From positions 372,001 through 436,000 of the forward strand of contig NW_026570281.1 of assembly GCF_019649055.1 (NCBI RefSeq): a stretch of DNA of 64,000 nt. Reading direction: 5' to 3'. The DNA comes from Paramacrobiotus metropolitanus. Its lineage: Eukaryota; Tardigrada; Eutardigrada; Parachela; Macrobiotidae. The notes under the pieces are model-generated. The model made no database searches, was not told the DNA's origin, and saw only the letters and a list, made by a program, of their open reading frames with translations. This document shows, piece by piece, positions 36,476 through 55,947 of this stretch (within the stretch, counting starts at the first letter, position 1; the number at the start of each line of letters is the position of its first letter). The position numbers were made by a program, and so were the translations under genes.

Positions 36476-39400
36476 TCACATGCAGATGAAATCCGTCTCC
36501 TGGCCGTGATCCTGACCATGGGTGTGGGTGTGGCCATGGTAGTGCGCCGTGGCTAAATTGTGCTTGGCCGTGTGTCGCCAGCTGCACAGCAGTTTGCTAA
36601 AGGCGGCACGGTATTCCCGGTTGGTCATGCCGTAAACAAAGGGATTGACGAAGGAGTTAAGGTAGCCCAGCCACAGCGCCACCTCTTCCACCAGCGGAGT
36701 GGTCCCGATTATGCCGAAGGGGTGCACGGTGAACAAGGTGAAGTACGGCAGCCAGCAGGCTGTAAATGCACCTGTAACGACAATCGGGAATTCAGAACTC
36801 ATCGTTAATAAATAATAATTAGCGGATGTTGAATTGCCGCTAAATTCGATCTCTTGGCTGCACTCATTTTGTTCTTTAAATATTTTTGTCAGCCCTTTTA
36901 GTGATGCCAAAGTGGACTGGGGCCGTGCCCCACTTTAGCGCTAAAGTGGGGCACGACCCCAGTCCACTTTGGCATCACTAAAAGGGCCTGACTACTATTA
37001 CTACTATTACTTTCCGACTTCTACGATTACTTTTACTGCCAGGAATCGTTGTCGCTAGCGAGATTCCTGGCAGTAAAAGTAATCGTAGAAGTCGGAAAGT
37101 AATAGTAGTCAATATAGTAGAAATAGGTAAAAAAAAACTTTAGTATTGATTTGATTAAATGCGCAGAATGCTGAGATCTTTCATTTTCATTTGGCGACGT
37201 ATGGTCACCTATTTTTGGTTTTTTGTCAATGCGAAGTCACGACACTTTTACTTAGAAAGGTCACATGTCGGACGAGCTTTAACCAGGGCACATAGACCGC
37301 CTCCAAATTCAAAAATTTTCATTTTTTGTAGAAATGTGCTATACTACCGTAGTAAGCTTAAAAAATATTTTCATCTGCCATGGTCAAAAGGGCGTGGCCA
37401 GACAAAAATTAGAAAGTTTGCATATTATCCCATGCTGTGTAGTATCTTTACAGAACAGTACTCCTAATTATTTTCCGGAGCGGACTGACACCAGCTGGCA
37501 GTCGGCTAAACTAGAATAATTACAAAGACTAGTCTTTGTACACTACTTTGTATTTTTTTTAGTTTATGGCTTGTTTTCGAACGGTCTATGGAAAGTCTGT
37601 TACCAAAATGTTACACGATTCTGATTCGCACATTTTAGGGGGGTGGTTTAGCTCAGCAAAAGCATCAAGTTACACAAAGGGAGACACTATAAGGGACTCT
37701 CTAAATTACGTTCCCGAAAAATTCGTTCTGTACGTAATTTGTGTTGGGTCCCTAACTATACCGTTAGTTACAGTATACGAATAATACGTAATTTGCACAG
37801 CGGCGGAATGTTTTCGCTGACTGCGAAGCAGACAAAAAACGCCACCTTTTGGTGTTTTATTAAATTTTTTATTGCAGTACCGTAGACTTTTGCAGCTGTG
37901 GAGTAGTGGTGTAACTGAAACCTACGTGCGGTTGCCCGTGTCATTGCTATCTAAGTGCGCATTTTCGAAAATCCGTAATAAAGTACGGATCTATTTATTC
38001 GTAAAACAAGACTACACTTTCACAAAAAATGAAAATGTTTCGAATTTGGAGGCGGCCTTTGTGCCCTGGTAAGGCTTGCTCGCTTCCCGCTATGCATTAA
38101 ATCGTAAATACACACCGCGCCCTACTACGAGTAGTATTCGGCGCAGGTACACATTTGCTAAGAGATAATGTATTCGAAGCAACTGCAGTTTGACCAACTA
38201 TTTAGAAGATGTAAGTGTTGCTGGATGTATTGATTGCCGAACCTTTTTGCTCACAAAATTTCAAAATATGAAATCAATACTTTATAGTTACGCACAAATA
38301 CTTACATTAATACAAGAAACCTACTTTGAGGTACAGTATGTGTCAGAAACGCCGACAGCAGGAGCGGATAGTTTATGAGCCAAACTTACCGACGATGATA
38401 AACAAGGTCAAGGTAGCACGGTGCTGGCGCAGCACGTGACTGTGGCTGTTACTCCGCGAGCGTGGATTGTGCTGGGGCGTGGCCTCCTTGGCGTGACCAG
38501 CCGTACTGGGGTGATAGGTCTGGGAACGGATGGCCTGGACATGGGCGTAGCTAATTTTGAGGATTTTGGCGTACATGACGTAGAGAATAAGCAGGGGAAT
38601 GTAGAAGGTTCCCACCCCAAGGGTGACACTGTAGTAGGGGTTGTCGACGGTGAAGAGACATTGCCGCTCGTCAGCGCTGTTCTGTAGACGACCGTCGGCC
38701 GTATTCCAGCCGGAGTAGATGGGCACAAAAGCGATGAGGGCGGACAGAAGCCAAGTGAGGGCCAACAAGGCAACCGCAGTGGGGGCGGTGATGATGGCGC
38801 TGTATTCTAAGGGCCGGCTTATCGCGTAGTAGCGATCGATGGAAACCTGCACCATCAGCTGTTACGGTACATTCTGCAGCATCAGCTGACCATAGAACGC
38901 TCACATATAAACATACTATTTAATACTGTAGCTACAATTTATACGGTACCCGGCATCAATGCCAACATCACCGATCGACATATGCCCGCAAGATGTATGA
39001 TTTCCCATCAATTCCCTTTCAATCTTAATTCAATTGACCGCCTTCTAATGAATAATATTACTGGATTACGTACGCCACGCACTGCGCTGTCAAACGCGCC
39101 AAATTACTGCCGAGAATCGCGTACAGAGTTTACTTTACTTATGAAAAATGGAAAGTAAATGAGCGTCATGAATAACTATGAACGTAAAGTCCGCAAAACA
39201 TGCTTACTCATATGCAACATACATTACTTAACAACACCGTAAACTGTTTGTCCTGTTTTGGGGCTCATTCCCAGTTCAGATTTTTTTGTTCCGCAAATAA
39301 TCATGGAATATCAGAACGTTATGTTCCGCTTCTGCTTTATTTAATCTTACAGAGTACCGGTATGTACATATGGACAAATGTTTACCACGAAGAGGTTGAG

Positions 39401-40875
39401 GATGGAGGCGGTGGAGAGGAAGACATCGGTGGCGACGTAAAGGTTACAGATGACACTTCCGAACTTCCACTCGGGCGATAAGAGCTTGGCGAAGCTCAGC
39501 GGCAGGACACATAATCCCAGCAGTAGATCACTGGAGGCGCCAAACAAAACAAAATGCGTAATGAGCAAAGCAATACGGGATAAAACAGCACTGTATTGTG
39601 CACATCGTAATGTATGCATGGACTGGCCACGCAGCGGATGTTGACCGCATCGACGTTGATGTAAAGTTTGAAGTTTGAACAGCGTCGTGCTCGCAACAGC
39701 GCCTAATTGATTGCACCAAATGCACAGCACGGCACGACTGCACGAGTGCCATCAATGATCGTAATTTCACGTAAATTAGCCTCACTGATGAATAAGTCGA
39801 GCCTAATCCCTTACAGTCCTTCCAAACTGGCAATCATCATCATGGTGCCGTGTTTCGCACGTACAGAGTTATGTACAAGATAATATCATTTTCTATATAC
39901 TTTCCATATACAGTAAGTGCGTGTACCAACAAGTACACTGTAATGCCGTAAATCCATTTACAGTCTGTAAACTTGCATTAAGAATCTAAATAAGAGCAAC
40001 GTTAACTAAATGCTGTATTTTTGATCCGTAGATTCGTAACCTTTGAAACGATACGAACACACCGAAGATGTTTCTATTAGCCCGTAACGCACAAAATTTT
40101 GGTCACTGAATAGGTTCCAATACTAATAAGTAAACGCAAAATTATTAACGGTTGGTGAGTTTTAGAGGGGCAGTTAAAAACATTTCAGAAAGGACCACCT
40201 TGACTCCGCATTCATTACTTGGTTCGTTACCGATATCTCGAATGATTCCAGTTTTAATACTGCAGGATTTATAACAAAGGTTTACACTAGAAGAGGCCCC
40301 AAATACCCAAACGACGTAGAAAACATTTTCAGTTTATTTTATGCATACTGCCCAGCTTGATGCAAAAGTCTTGTACGGTTGTAATGCAGACGTTGTTATT
40401 TGTAGAAAAACAACCTCCCGTGTGTATTCGAAGTCATTTAGACAGCTTAATTCCAGTAGCCTTCTCGGTAAGCACTAAGACGGTTGATTGATCTTTAAGT
40501 GAGAAACACTGCTCGAAGGTTGTATGGATGCACACTACAGTACGTATGCTGTCAAGCACGGACTGCACATCATAAAAAAAGAAAAAATCTACTGTACTCG
40601 TACCTAATGGCCAGAGAAGCACAGAAGCTGTTGGTAATATTGTTTCTCAACTGGCGGTTATGGACAATGGCCAGGCAGAGCAACACATTGCCGACAATGG
40701 TGCCCAGAACGATGGCGCAAGTGGGCGCGGCGGTCAGCAGCCACTGCCACGCGGCCATGGAAAACACCGCGTCCGGGGCTGCGGCGGGGCTGATGCAGGC
40801 GTTGCTGTGGTTCATAATTGTGTCAGTGTCGACAGGGGTGTTGACGGACTGCGCAATGAGCGGATTACTCGGCAT
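36476..40875 (-). CDS. Class A GPCR, aminergic, histamine H2 receptor-like
   Basis: Four in-phase exons (40875-40604, 39530-39386, 38846-38390 and 36771-36476) give 389 aa. The start is the ATG at 40873-40875. TM1 contains GTIVGNVLLCLAIV and TM2 LAISDLLLGLCVLP. TM3 has CNLYVATDVFLSTASILNL, with D126 at position 3.32 where amine receptors bind the ligand amine, then D143-R-Y. TM5 reads GVGTFYIPLLILYVMYAKI, TM6 GAFTACWLPYFTLF, and TM7 LWLGYLNSFVNPFVY. Across TM2-TM7 the closest family I recall is histamine H2, but the H2 aspartate in TM5 is replaced here (YSVTLGVGTF). Coupling and ligand are unknown. The C-tail is His-rich (HYHGHTHTHGQDHGQ). Introns are 0.5-1.6 kb, and the last contains two long foldbacks. 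Confidence 0.92.
36892..36987. repeat. 96-bp near-perfect palindrome in GPCR intron 3
   Basis: The 48-bp arms (36892-36939 and 36940-36987) meet without a spacer at tttagcgctaaa and differ at about one position (ggggccgtg versus ggggtcgtg in the complement). It lies within the last intron of the GPCR gene. Confidence 0.95.
36999..37110. repeat. Second foldback in GPCR intron 3, arms about 49 bp
   Basis: The arms at about 36999-37047 and 37062-37110 are reverse complements, running from ctactattactttccgactt to tactgccaggaatc, with a 14-nt loop. It starts about a dozen bases after the previous palindrome, so the two form a tandem pair of hairpins. Confidence 0.95.
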
Positions 40876-43800
40876 CACGCCGCCAAATCCCGGTCAGCAC
40901 CAACACACGATCAGATCACACATATAGTATACGCCGCGGCCGGAAAGTCGCGGCCGGCCGGAAGGGGATTCAGGAAGAGGATGTGGGAAAGCGGACTAAT
41001 CTCCCTGATTCAATAACACTCCCCATGATCCTTCCAGGAAATCCGCTCCCCAGTTAATGGCTACTATGCATCCATCTACAGCAGCAACGTAAGCAAATCC
41101 AGACACGATCATCCCCATATCAACAGACCGTATATGCTTATAATTATAGGCGCTATTTCTAGTTGCACTTATATTCGGAGTCACACTTTGAATTACCAGT
41201 ATTATGTAACAGTAGCCTGCTGAATAATTATTGCAGTGTTATCGACCATGAGAAATTAATCTGATTACCCAACTTCTATATGTACACCGATAAATCTGCT
41301 TAGATTATGGAATGATGCGGTAACCTTTACTGACAGTATAAACAATTCGGCGAGCAGACCCACCTGAGCAGAATATTCAGATAGGTTTGTCAACGGTTTC
41401 CGTGTCACGGAAGATTAATTAAAGCCTGGTTTCGTTGAAGCACCGAAATAGCAGTTGATCCGTGCGATTTGTAGGTTTCGATCCTGGTTAAACATACAAA
41501 CAAGGATCTGGCTGGCGGTAATTGAATAAATTCTAATTACGGCCTGGTAGGGTGCCAAGTAATTCCCTAAGATACCGACTCCACCGGTACGCTTGAAGCA
41601 TTACAGAACAGACAGAGGCAGAATTAGCGCAGAAAAGCGGAATTTTTGCAGTCAGCGCAGTTAGCAGCACACTGCACAATAAATATCATATTGAAAATAT
41701 ACAACTGTTTCTAGTTGACATAAGCAGCAGGTGTGTTGATTTACTGGTGTAAGGATTAAGCGGATGTGTGCGCCCGTCAGCGCCAACTGAACACAACACA
41801 AACCGGGATGGCCCACCGGAAACAAACAAACCGTAAAGCGGTTGTTTCTTGATACTCGTAGGGAAAGTAGTTTAACTTGCGTTGCGGAGATGGCAGAGAC
41901 TGATAGGCAGTCTGAACGCTGACCGCGGCAGACCAATAAAGTTTATGAAAAAGGGAATGTTGATGTTGCGCACATCCTCTGTAGCCCGCATTTGTCATCT
42001 CCCTAAGTGCGTCCATAAATCACCAGGCAGCACGCTGCTAATATACGCTGTCTCGGCCACGACCACAGCGTCTGCATGCGCACCGCATATGTGTGCGTGT
42101 GCTGCCTGGTACGAATGCACGTCGCCAATTGGCTGGATCGCTGTTCGTACAAGCAGACCCTGTTCCTGCACACGCAACTAGCTCGATAAAAGACACTGTG
42201 GTCACTCAAGAAACCTGGAGAAGGATCCGCCGGCGTCACGTATTCCCACCCAGCCTGTTTGCTGCAACACACAATGAAGGACACGGAACAAAATTTACAG
42301 GCAGGAACCATGATGCGCAGTAACGGTATGTATGTCATTATTGTCCACTTTTAGAACCAGAAAACATATCACTGTAGTCTGTTTGTGAAAACACACTTGT
42401 TGTCATAATTCGTAAATGTAGCGAAGTAGGGTGAAATTGTATTGCACAGGCCCGGCAAGGGCTAATTAAGATAGAACACTGCATTACCTGATTTGATTAG
42501 GTTTCCGAGGAAAATTGGGCTCGGAGACCTCGATTGGCTGCTTCCGGCGGAATTCGCTAATCTGCTTAAACGAAACCAGGTCTGTGTAATTCCCATGCGG
42601 GAATTGGGAAAGCGGCGAGATGTTTTTACTGGTAACGTTAAGTCGCACTTAATAATGCGGAAAGCTTCTCAATTTTGACCCACGACTTAAAAGCGTGCTG
42701 GGCCAACGAAATGCGTACGACCGGGAGGCGGTCCTTTATTACCACTTTATGCCACATTTGTTGGTAAAATCGTTATTGTTACGGTTGCAGTTCCAGCATA
42801 ACAAAGGATACAATAAATGAAGTTTCTGAAATCTGGCACATTTAAGCAGTCCTTACCTCATTTTCAGCAACCAATATTGGACTGTTAGACTTAAATCCTG
42901 GTAAAAAAAATGCTTCTATCCGGAATACTCGTGCGGCTTTCCCAGGATTACGCGCGACGCCGCGCGTCCACCATGAAAGAAAGTCGTTGTATGCGTACAG
43001 TAATATTTTTACATTTTTGCACCGGTGTTTTATATAATAAAATAGGATTCTGGTACAATAAAACCGTACACAATATTACCTACTGCTGACAAAGTGTAAT
43101 GCAAATGTACTTTGTACTTACACGTGGTTCAAGTTTCCAAAACAGTGAAACTGGCTGTTATACTGCTTGACCTGCGATGAAATAATTGTTACAGCCACCA
43201 AAGGCGAGAGCGAACACATCAGTCTATGTTCTTCGGGGTTACCACAGCATCGTTGTGGGGTTTACAGGCTATTCGCATCGTGAGTTGAAGCGGTTACTAT
43301 GTAGCTGGTACTGGGTATATCATTCTCTTCTAATACAATTAAAACTAAAAGTAATCCGTTGCAATGGAACAGATTTAGGATGACATAACGCACAACAAAC
43401 GAAGCACGATATTCTGTGTGGTACGATACTTTGTCATTCACTCATCATTTGTGCCTGGGCTTCGGTCGATGCTAAAGATCTCGGTATCTGTGTCTTTGGC
43501 GCAGTTGGTATGAGATTCTCCGCAAAGAGCAGTGCAGTATGTCATAATTGTCGTAGAACTGTAGAAGGTCATTTTTGTGACCCACTGACTATCACAGGTC
43601 AGTGACGGTCAGCCAGAATCTCGTACTGTACATTGTAAGGTACGAAAATGCATCATTAAATGCCACTCTCCTTGCACATCTTTCTGAACACTGCACATTA
43701 GCATATGACGAGTTCTAGGCCAAATAGCGGATTTAAGTGCGTACTGCATAGACAGCGTAGCGCACCCTTCAACACGAGCGGTCGCGCTGTCAGACTACTA

Positions 43801-44044
43801 CTTACTCATTTGTAGATTGCCTAAACGTGCGGTACCCAAGAATCCTGCGACACCCGTGCGTATTATAATTCCTTTGCTCGCCGGAAGTCTCATTTGTCCG
43901 GACGTTTTGGTCGGTTGCAGTCGTGGATCCAACTCACGTAAGCCTAAAGAAAGGCATTCGTTCAGCAGTGCAGCACGTACTTTGTACAACACTGTTTATA
44001 GCTGACCATCGTGATGATATGTCCAGCGCGTCTTACGGTTTTCT

Positions 44045-44161
44045 CTTCATGCACACCACAAGCTGTGGTGTCTATGAAGAGGTACGAAAATTCGTATGTT
44101 ATGCACAAACCACAAGCCTAGTTAAAAAGTGATTGTGGTCCACTACCACTTTTAACTAGGC
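44045..44161. repeat. Two adjacent short hairpins
   Basis: The first hairpin pairs cttcatgcacaccaca with tgtggtgtctatgaag (14 of 16 matching) around a 3-nt loop. About 40 nt further on, gcctagttaaaaagtg pairs with cacttttaactaggc (one bulge) around a 15-nt loop. No gene is nearby. Confidence 0.7.
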
Positions 44162-47100
44162 AAAATCAAACCGCTTTATACGGAGAGGAGATGTTCAGTA
44201 AGCAATTCGCAATCAGAACGGCACTCTAGGCAGATTTTGCATGCGGGACATTTTTTATTTAACAACATACCAGCAGTAATGCGATGAAACGGCACTGCAA
44301 TGAGTGCAATCATAATTATGAGATTCTCGGTTATAGACGAAAGATACAAGAAACGTGTTTAGACGACCAAACCTGCAATCTCAGAAATGCATTCAAAAGC
44401 CAACGCCATCACAATGCCAAGCAGCAGTTCAACGGACATCACCGTTTTGTTCATGTAACAAACTAAACAAAGAGTCAGTGCATTAAGGAAAAAGGCAGAC
44501 GACCACCTCGGTTTCACCGTGTCGAAACTGGGCAGCTTGTTGAGAGGCAAAGGCATATGTAAGCCTTTCACCTTTTGCTACTTCCATTCATGTTAGTTTC
44601 ACGGGATTAGGTTTACTCCCTGCGTACCCCATTGGCCAGCTGGACTCGACCCACGCACCATGCATCTTGTGCCGACGACGCTGATGTTACTTTCTTCTGA
44701 CGATGCCTCGAAAGGCACTGACATATATATTGAAGCTTCCACAGCTCTCTCGATGGCTGAATGTTCCGATGGGAAGCCAGTAGCTGCAGTGACGAGTGAA
44801 GATGTTCACTCAGCTGTGAGGCTAGCTGACAAGTTGTTTGTCAACCGCGCCATCGCACAGGTGCTCGTACATGAGCTGATATTTACAATTTGCAAGCTTA
44901 GGATTAAGCCAGCTGGTCAAGCATGTAGCCATTGACCAAGGTTGGCCAATCAATCACTCTAAAAAGCTCCACGCAGATCACTTTGCGCGCGTGGGAACAC
45001 CTTCCGAAATGCCAACTACGCTGAACACTTTTTAGGCACAAAGCCTTCACGATAAGCCGCCGAGGGCACTACTTTCTTTGCTTTGGTAACCTCTCTTGCA
45101 TTTGCCGGTTACCTTTTCCTAATTTCAGGGAACCAAAGATTGCTGGAAAGTGCTGGCAGCCCACAGGGAACAGTAAAATGAGTCCAGTCAATTAGGTTGC
45201 TTAATAGCGTGCCTCCACTCTGGCCTTAGCACTGAGGTGGCAGTTTTATTTTTTACGTATGAATTTCGTGTTTTTTGAGCGCCTTAGTGCTCGTATTATT
45301 AATTCTGTAAGTCTGAAAATAAGAAAGTGGTAGATTACTTTACGCCGATGCCACATCCGTTGCATTCGACCAATGTTGGTCATGCAAGGCAGCCTGCATA
45401 CGATCCGAGTGCTGTTAAGTTCAAACGTCAAAGTTTTTTTATCGCAAAACGCTTGAGCACCAATCGCCGGTGGTTTGAATAATGCTATACACGCAAAAAG
45501 ACACGCAGTATACACGACTATGCATGTCGCAGCGGACGAATTTTACGGTTTAGAGCGGTTTCGAAGCAGCCGAACGCTCCAAAAGATGTTGGCTGACTGT
45601 ATTGCTGTGCACGCATGCAAATAGATTAGGTTGTAGTTTTCTCTTTCTTACGATTAGTTATTTATATTATATTAAATATATGCGCTCTTCGACATCATCT
45701 TGGGGCAGGTGACCAAGTCTGCACACCTTGTGGCTTGCAGTCCTTGCGTATTTTCCCGAATGCGCATGTTCCGCCATTACGTGATGGATCAGTTATAGCC
45801 AAACTACTGTAATAGGTACGAGTACTTGTACTGTAGTAAAGTGCAGGCAGTAAGTCAAATTAGTACGTGCGACAGTGCACCGCCAGTTAGTGGCGGATTG
45901 GCACGTCACGCTAATCAGCGTGCTTAATTGCAGGCGGGCATCATTAGTGACGGTCGTGTCAGTTGGCGCATCAGCACATCCGACTGGTGGTTGTTTTTCC
46001 CATGTATCATTCCGCTTAAGTATCTACTATCTGTAGACACTCAATCGCCCAGGTTGCCACTTTACATAGCACCCTTGACATTCTCCGCGCGGCAGTTAGT
46101 TATTTTGTCCAAGGAAAGATGATTTAAATATGCCATCAAACGGCAATTAGCGCCCTTCGTTACGCTAACAACCACGCCACGCCGCGGCCCGTACATAGTT
46201 TGCGCGTAAGACGGATGCGCCTGGTGTGCCACACCGTCGCCCAATCACTTTAACCGTGATTATTGCGCTGCTGGATGGACGGTCTTGACGTCAAACCTCC
46301 GAAGAACGGAATGCGTTGCAAATGGATAGTTGCAACTTGCGGCTAGCAATATTCATTGGAGACCTGGAGCCGCTGCTCAACTGTGACTGCCAACGGTACG
46401 CAACGAACTGTGCGCTGCAGTCTATACTTAACCGCCGCCAAAGTCTATGTATACGTTGCGCAACCGTCGCACGCAGACACGGTCAAACTGTCAAGTTGGC
46501 AACTAGGTTGTCACTGCGCGGGTGTTTCACGCAAAGGTCACCGACAGGTTGACACGCTGTTCACCCAACTGATCGCAGCGTGATCGTTTGCGGTAAACCT
46601 CATGCAGTACCCTTCATCCCTCTCTTCTTAACATTTTTTAGATTATTTAATCGCCGGAAGCAATCATCGACGCGAGGCAACCCGGAGTCCAATCAAGGTT
46701 GAACTGCTGTTCTGCACGAAGATATTCTCAGTGTTCGGTTATTTTGTGAAGCCCAAAATCAAATATATACATCAAAGAAAATTTTTTATTTTTATGTTGA
46801 CCGTTCTTTGAAGTGTGATAAACGTGCCCAGACAGCATGCAAGCGTAAATACAAATGTCGAATTAAAAGAATGAAGCTCTTCGTACGTGAAAGGCATAAT
46901 GATTGGGCAATAAAGAAAAACGCGTGCCTGGTAAATAAGTGTACAGCATAATGTACATTACACGGAGGAGACAGGCATTAGGGGATAAGAGAAACGGAGA
47001 ATTGGGCAAAGTGCTAATGCATTAAAGGTCCTCATATCGATAAGCGATCCACTTGCGCGTATAGGGCATCGCATCGCGCAGGGTCCAGGCAGGCTGCGGC

Positions 47101-47345
47101 CGTGCGTGCGACAAACTGTACATAGTACAGGCAGACTGATGGATGATACATTTGCTGCGCTCAGTGCCGCGTTACGCAGCGGATCTTCCGGTGAATAGCA
47201 AACATGTACGTGCACCGCTAACACTGCTGCGTCCCGTTTTAAGCGGTCTTCCCTTACTTGCCATGCAGCTGGCCACTTGCAGGATATAGTCCTCCTATTG
47301 ATGACTGGATATTGAGACTTGACGCCGCATCGCCAGTCTCTCTAC

Positions 47346-47400
47346 GTCGGTACGATCGACAGTCCTCATCGCGGTACGATCGATAGTCCTCATCGATGCC
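47346..47400. repeat. Tandem duplication of a 27-bp unit
   Basis: ggtacgatcgacagtcctca is followed directly by a second copy differing at one base in this core (ggtacgatcgatagtcctca). The duplication is intergenic. Confidence 0.7.
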
Positions 47401-48752
47401 AGCGCACATACTATGCAAATCTATCGACGAGGAGGTGCCCGTTCCCTGTTAAACCGCGGACGCTGTATGAACCCTAATTATGCCACTCTAAATAATCGCA
47501 TCAATCCATGTAAAAAATATATACGTAATACAAGGAACGAATGTGACCTTTAATTTTTGGTAGATGCAATTACGGACTTGCCGGTATTTCATAAGAAGCA
47601 GCACACTTGAGAAAAAATAGCGAAATACAAACATGTACGTACGCCCGGCAGAAAACCGTTGGATTAACGCTGTAGTATTGAGCGCAGCGGATGCGTCTTC
47701 GACCGGTGCCGGCTGGTGCACACTGCGAGTGCCCTCGTGGCTCGTGCATACAGTATCGCTGCTGCTACAACTTGTCACACATAATCTCCCTCTTTCTTTT
47801 ACTCGTACAACTGCTTAGTTGTATGCGTATCTACGCAGCGCCGGTATCGGGACTCTTATGCACTGCGATAGCGGTATGTTTGGCAGTGTGCGCTGCAGTG
47901 CAGGACGTGATCCTGGTTTTAGACTAAACATAGGAGGCAACTTGTAATTTGCTGTAGCATGCCTTGTTAAAGTTGATTTCTCTAGCCCCGAAAAGCTGTA
48001 GATGATCTGCTGCATGCCGCTTAGCACACAATGTCATCTGCCTGTTAAGCAGCACTTTACAGCCGCCTCCCATTCACTCACTCCCAATATCTCCCTCAAC
48101 GTAAAGCCTGTAGTTAATACATATCTGTATCTCTAATTACTCTACCTGCTGCTGCCCATAAACACACCCGCCTCCAGCCTTGCAGCCGGCATTTGATGGT
48201 GTCGATCGGTTGATGAGTTACGAGTGGCGGATTATCCTGGATATATATGGCTGTTGTCTGTGTCACGGTGTATACATATACGTTATATATGCGGGAATTT
48301 ATTAATCCATCCGTGTCCGGGCTGGATTTACATTAGCGAGGACGAGAGAGATAAAGTGAGCTGTTGCGTCGAGCGATGCTGGATGCTTACATAAGTGCTG
48401 CATTTGCCGTGGGAGCCGTGGACGATATTATCCCAGCTGTGTGCATGCGCGACTGCCTTGTCACTGCACTTATACACGTCAGCCGGGGCATTCATGATCG
48501 CCGCTTGCAGTTCACCAATGGCCGACAGCCCCCCACGGTCCTGTTGCGATGCTGACCGGCGGCGTTGTGCCGGTACCCACGGATTGTCACTCTGTGTTTG
48601 GTCAACATCCTCGTGGCGGTGTCCGGGTGCGGGTGGGTGCCGGGCGTCCTGTCTATCATGAGCGTGACTGGCAATGTCACCTAGCCTACTTCACCCCTGC
48701 ACTGCTGCAACGCCGCCTTCTCTACACCGCACTGGACACCGTGTTTTCATAG

Positions 48753-55947
<7,195 letters not shown>

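Noticed and set aside
44600-44660. tRNA B-box-like ggactcgaccc on the minus strand
   Set aside because: The box is one base off consensus, and no anticodon or acceptor stem can be drawn around it.
44660-44935. 91-codon plus-strand frame as a gene
   Set aside because: The composition is slightly coding-like, but there is no domain, no neighbouring exon and no promoter. I would need RNA evidence.
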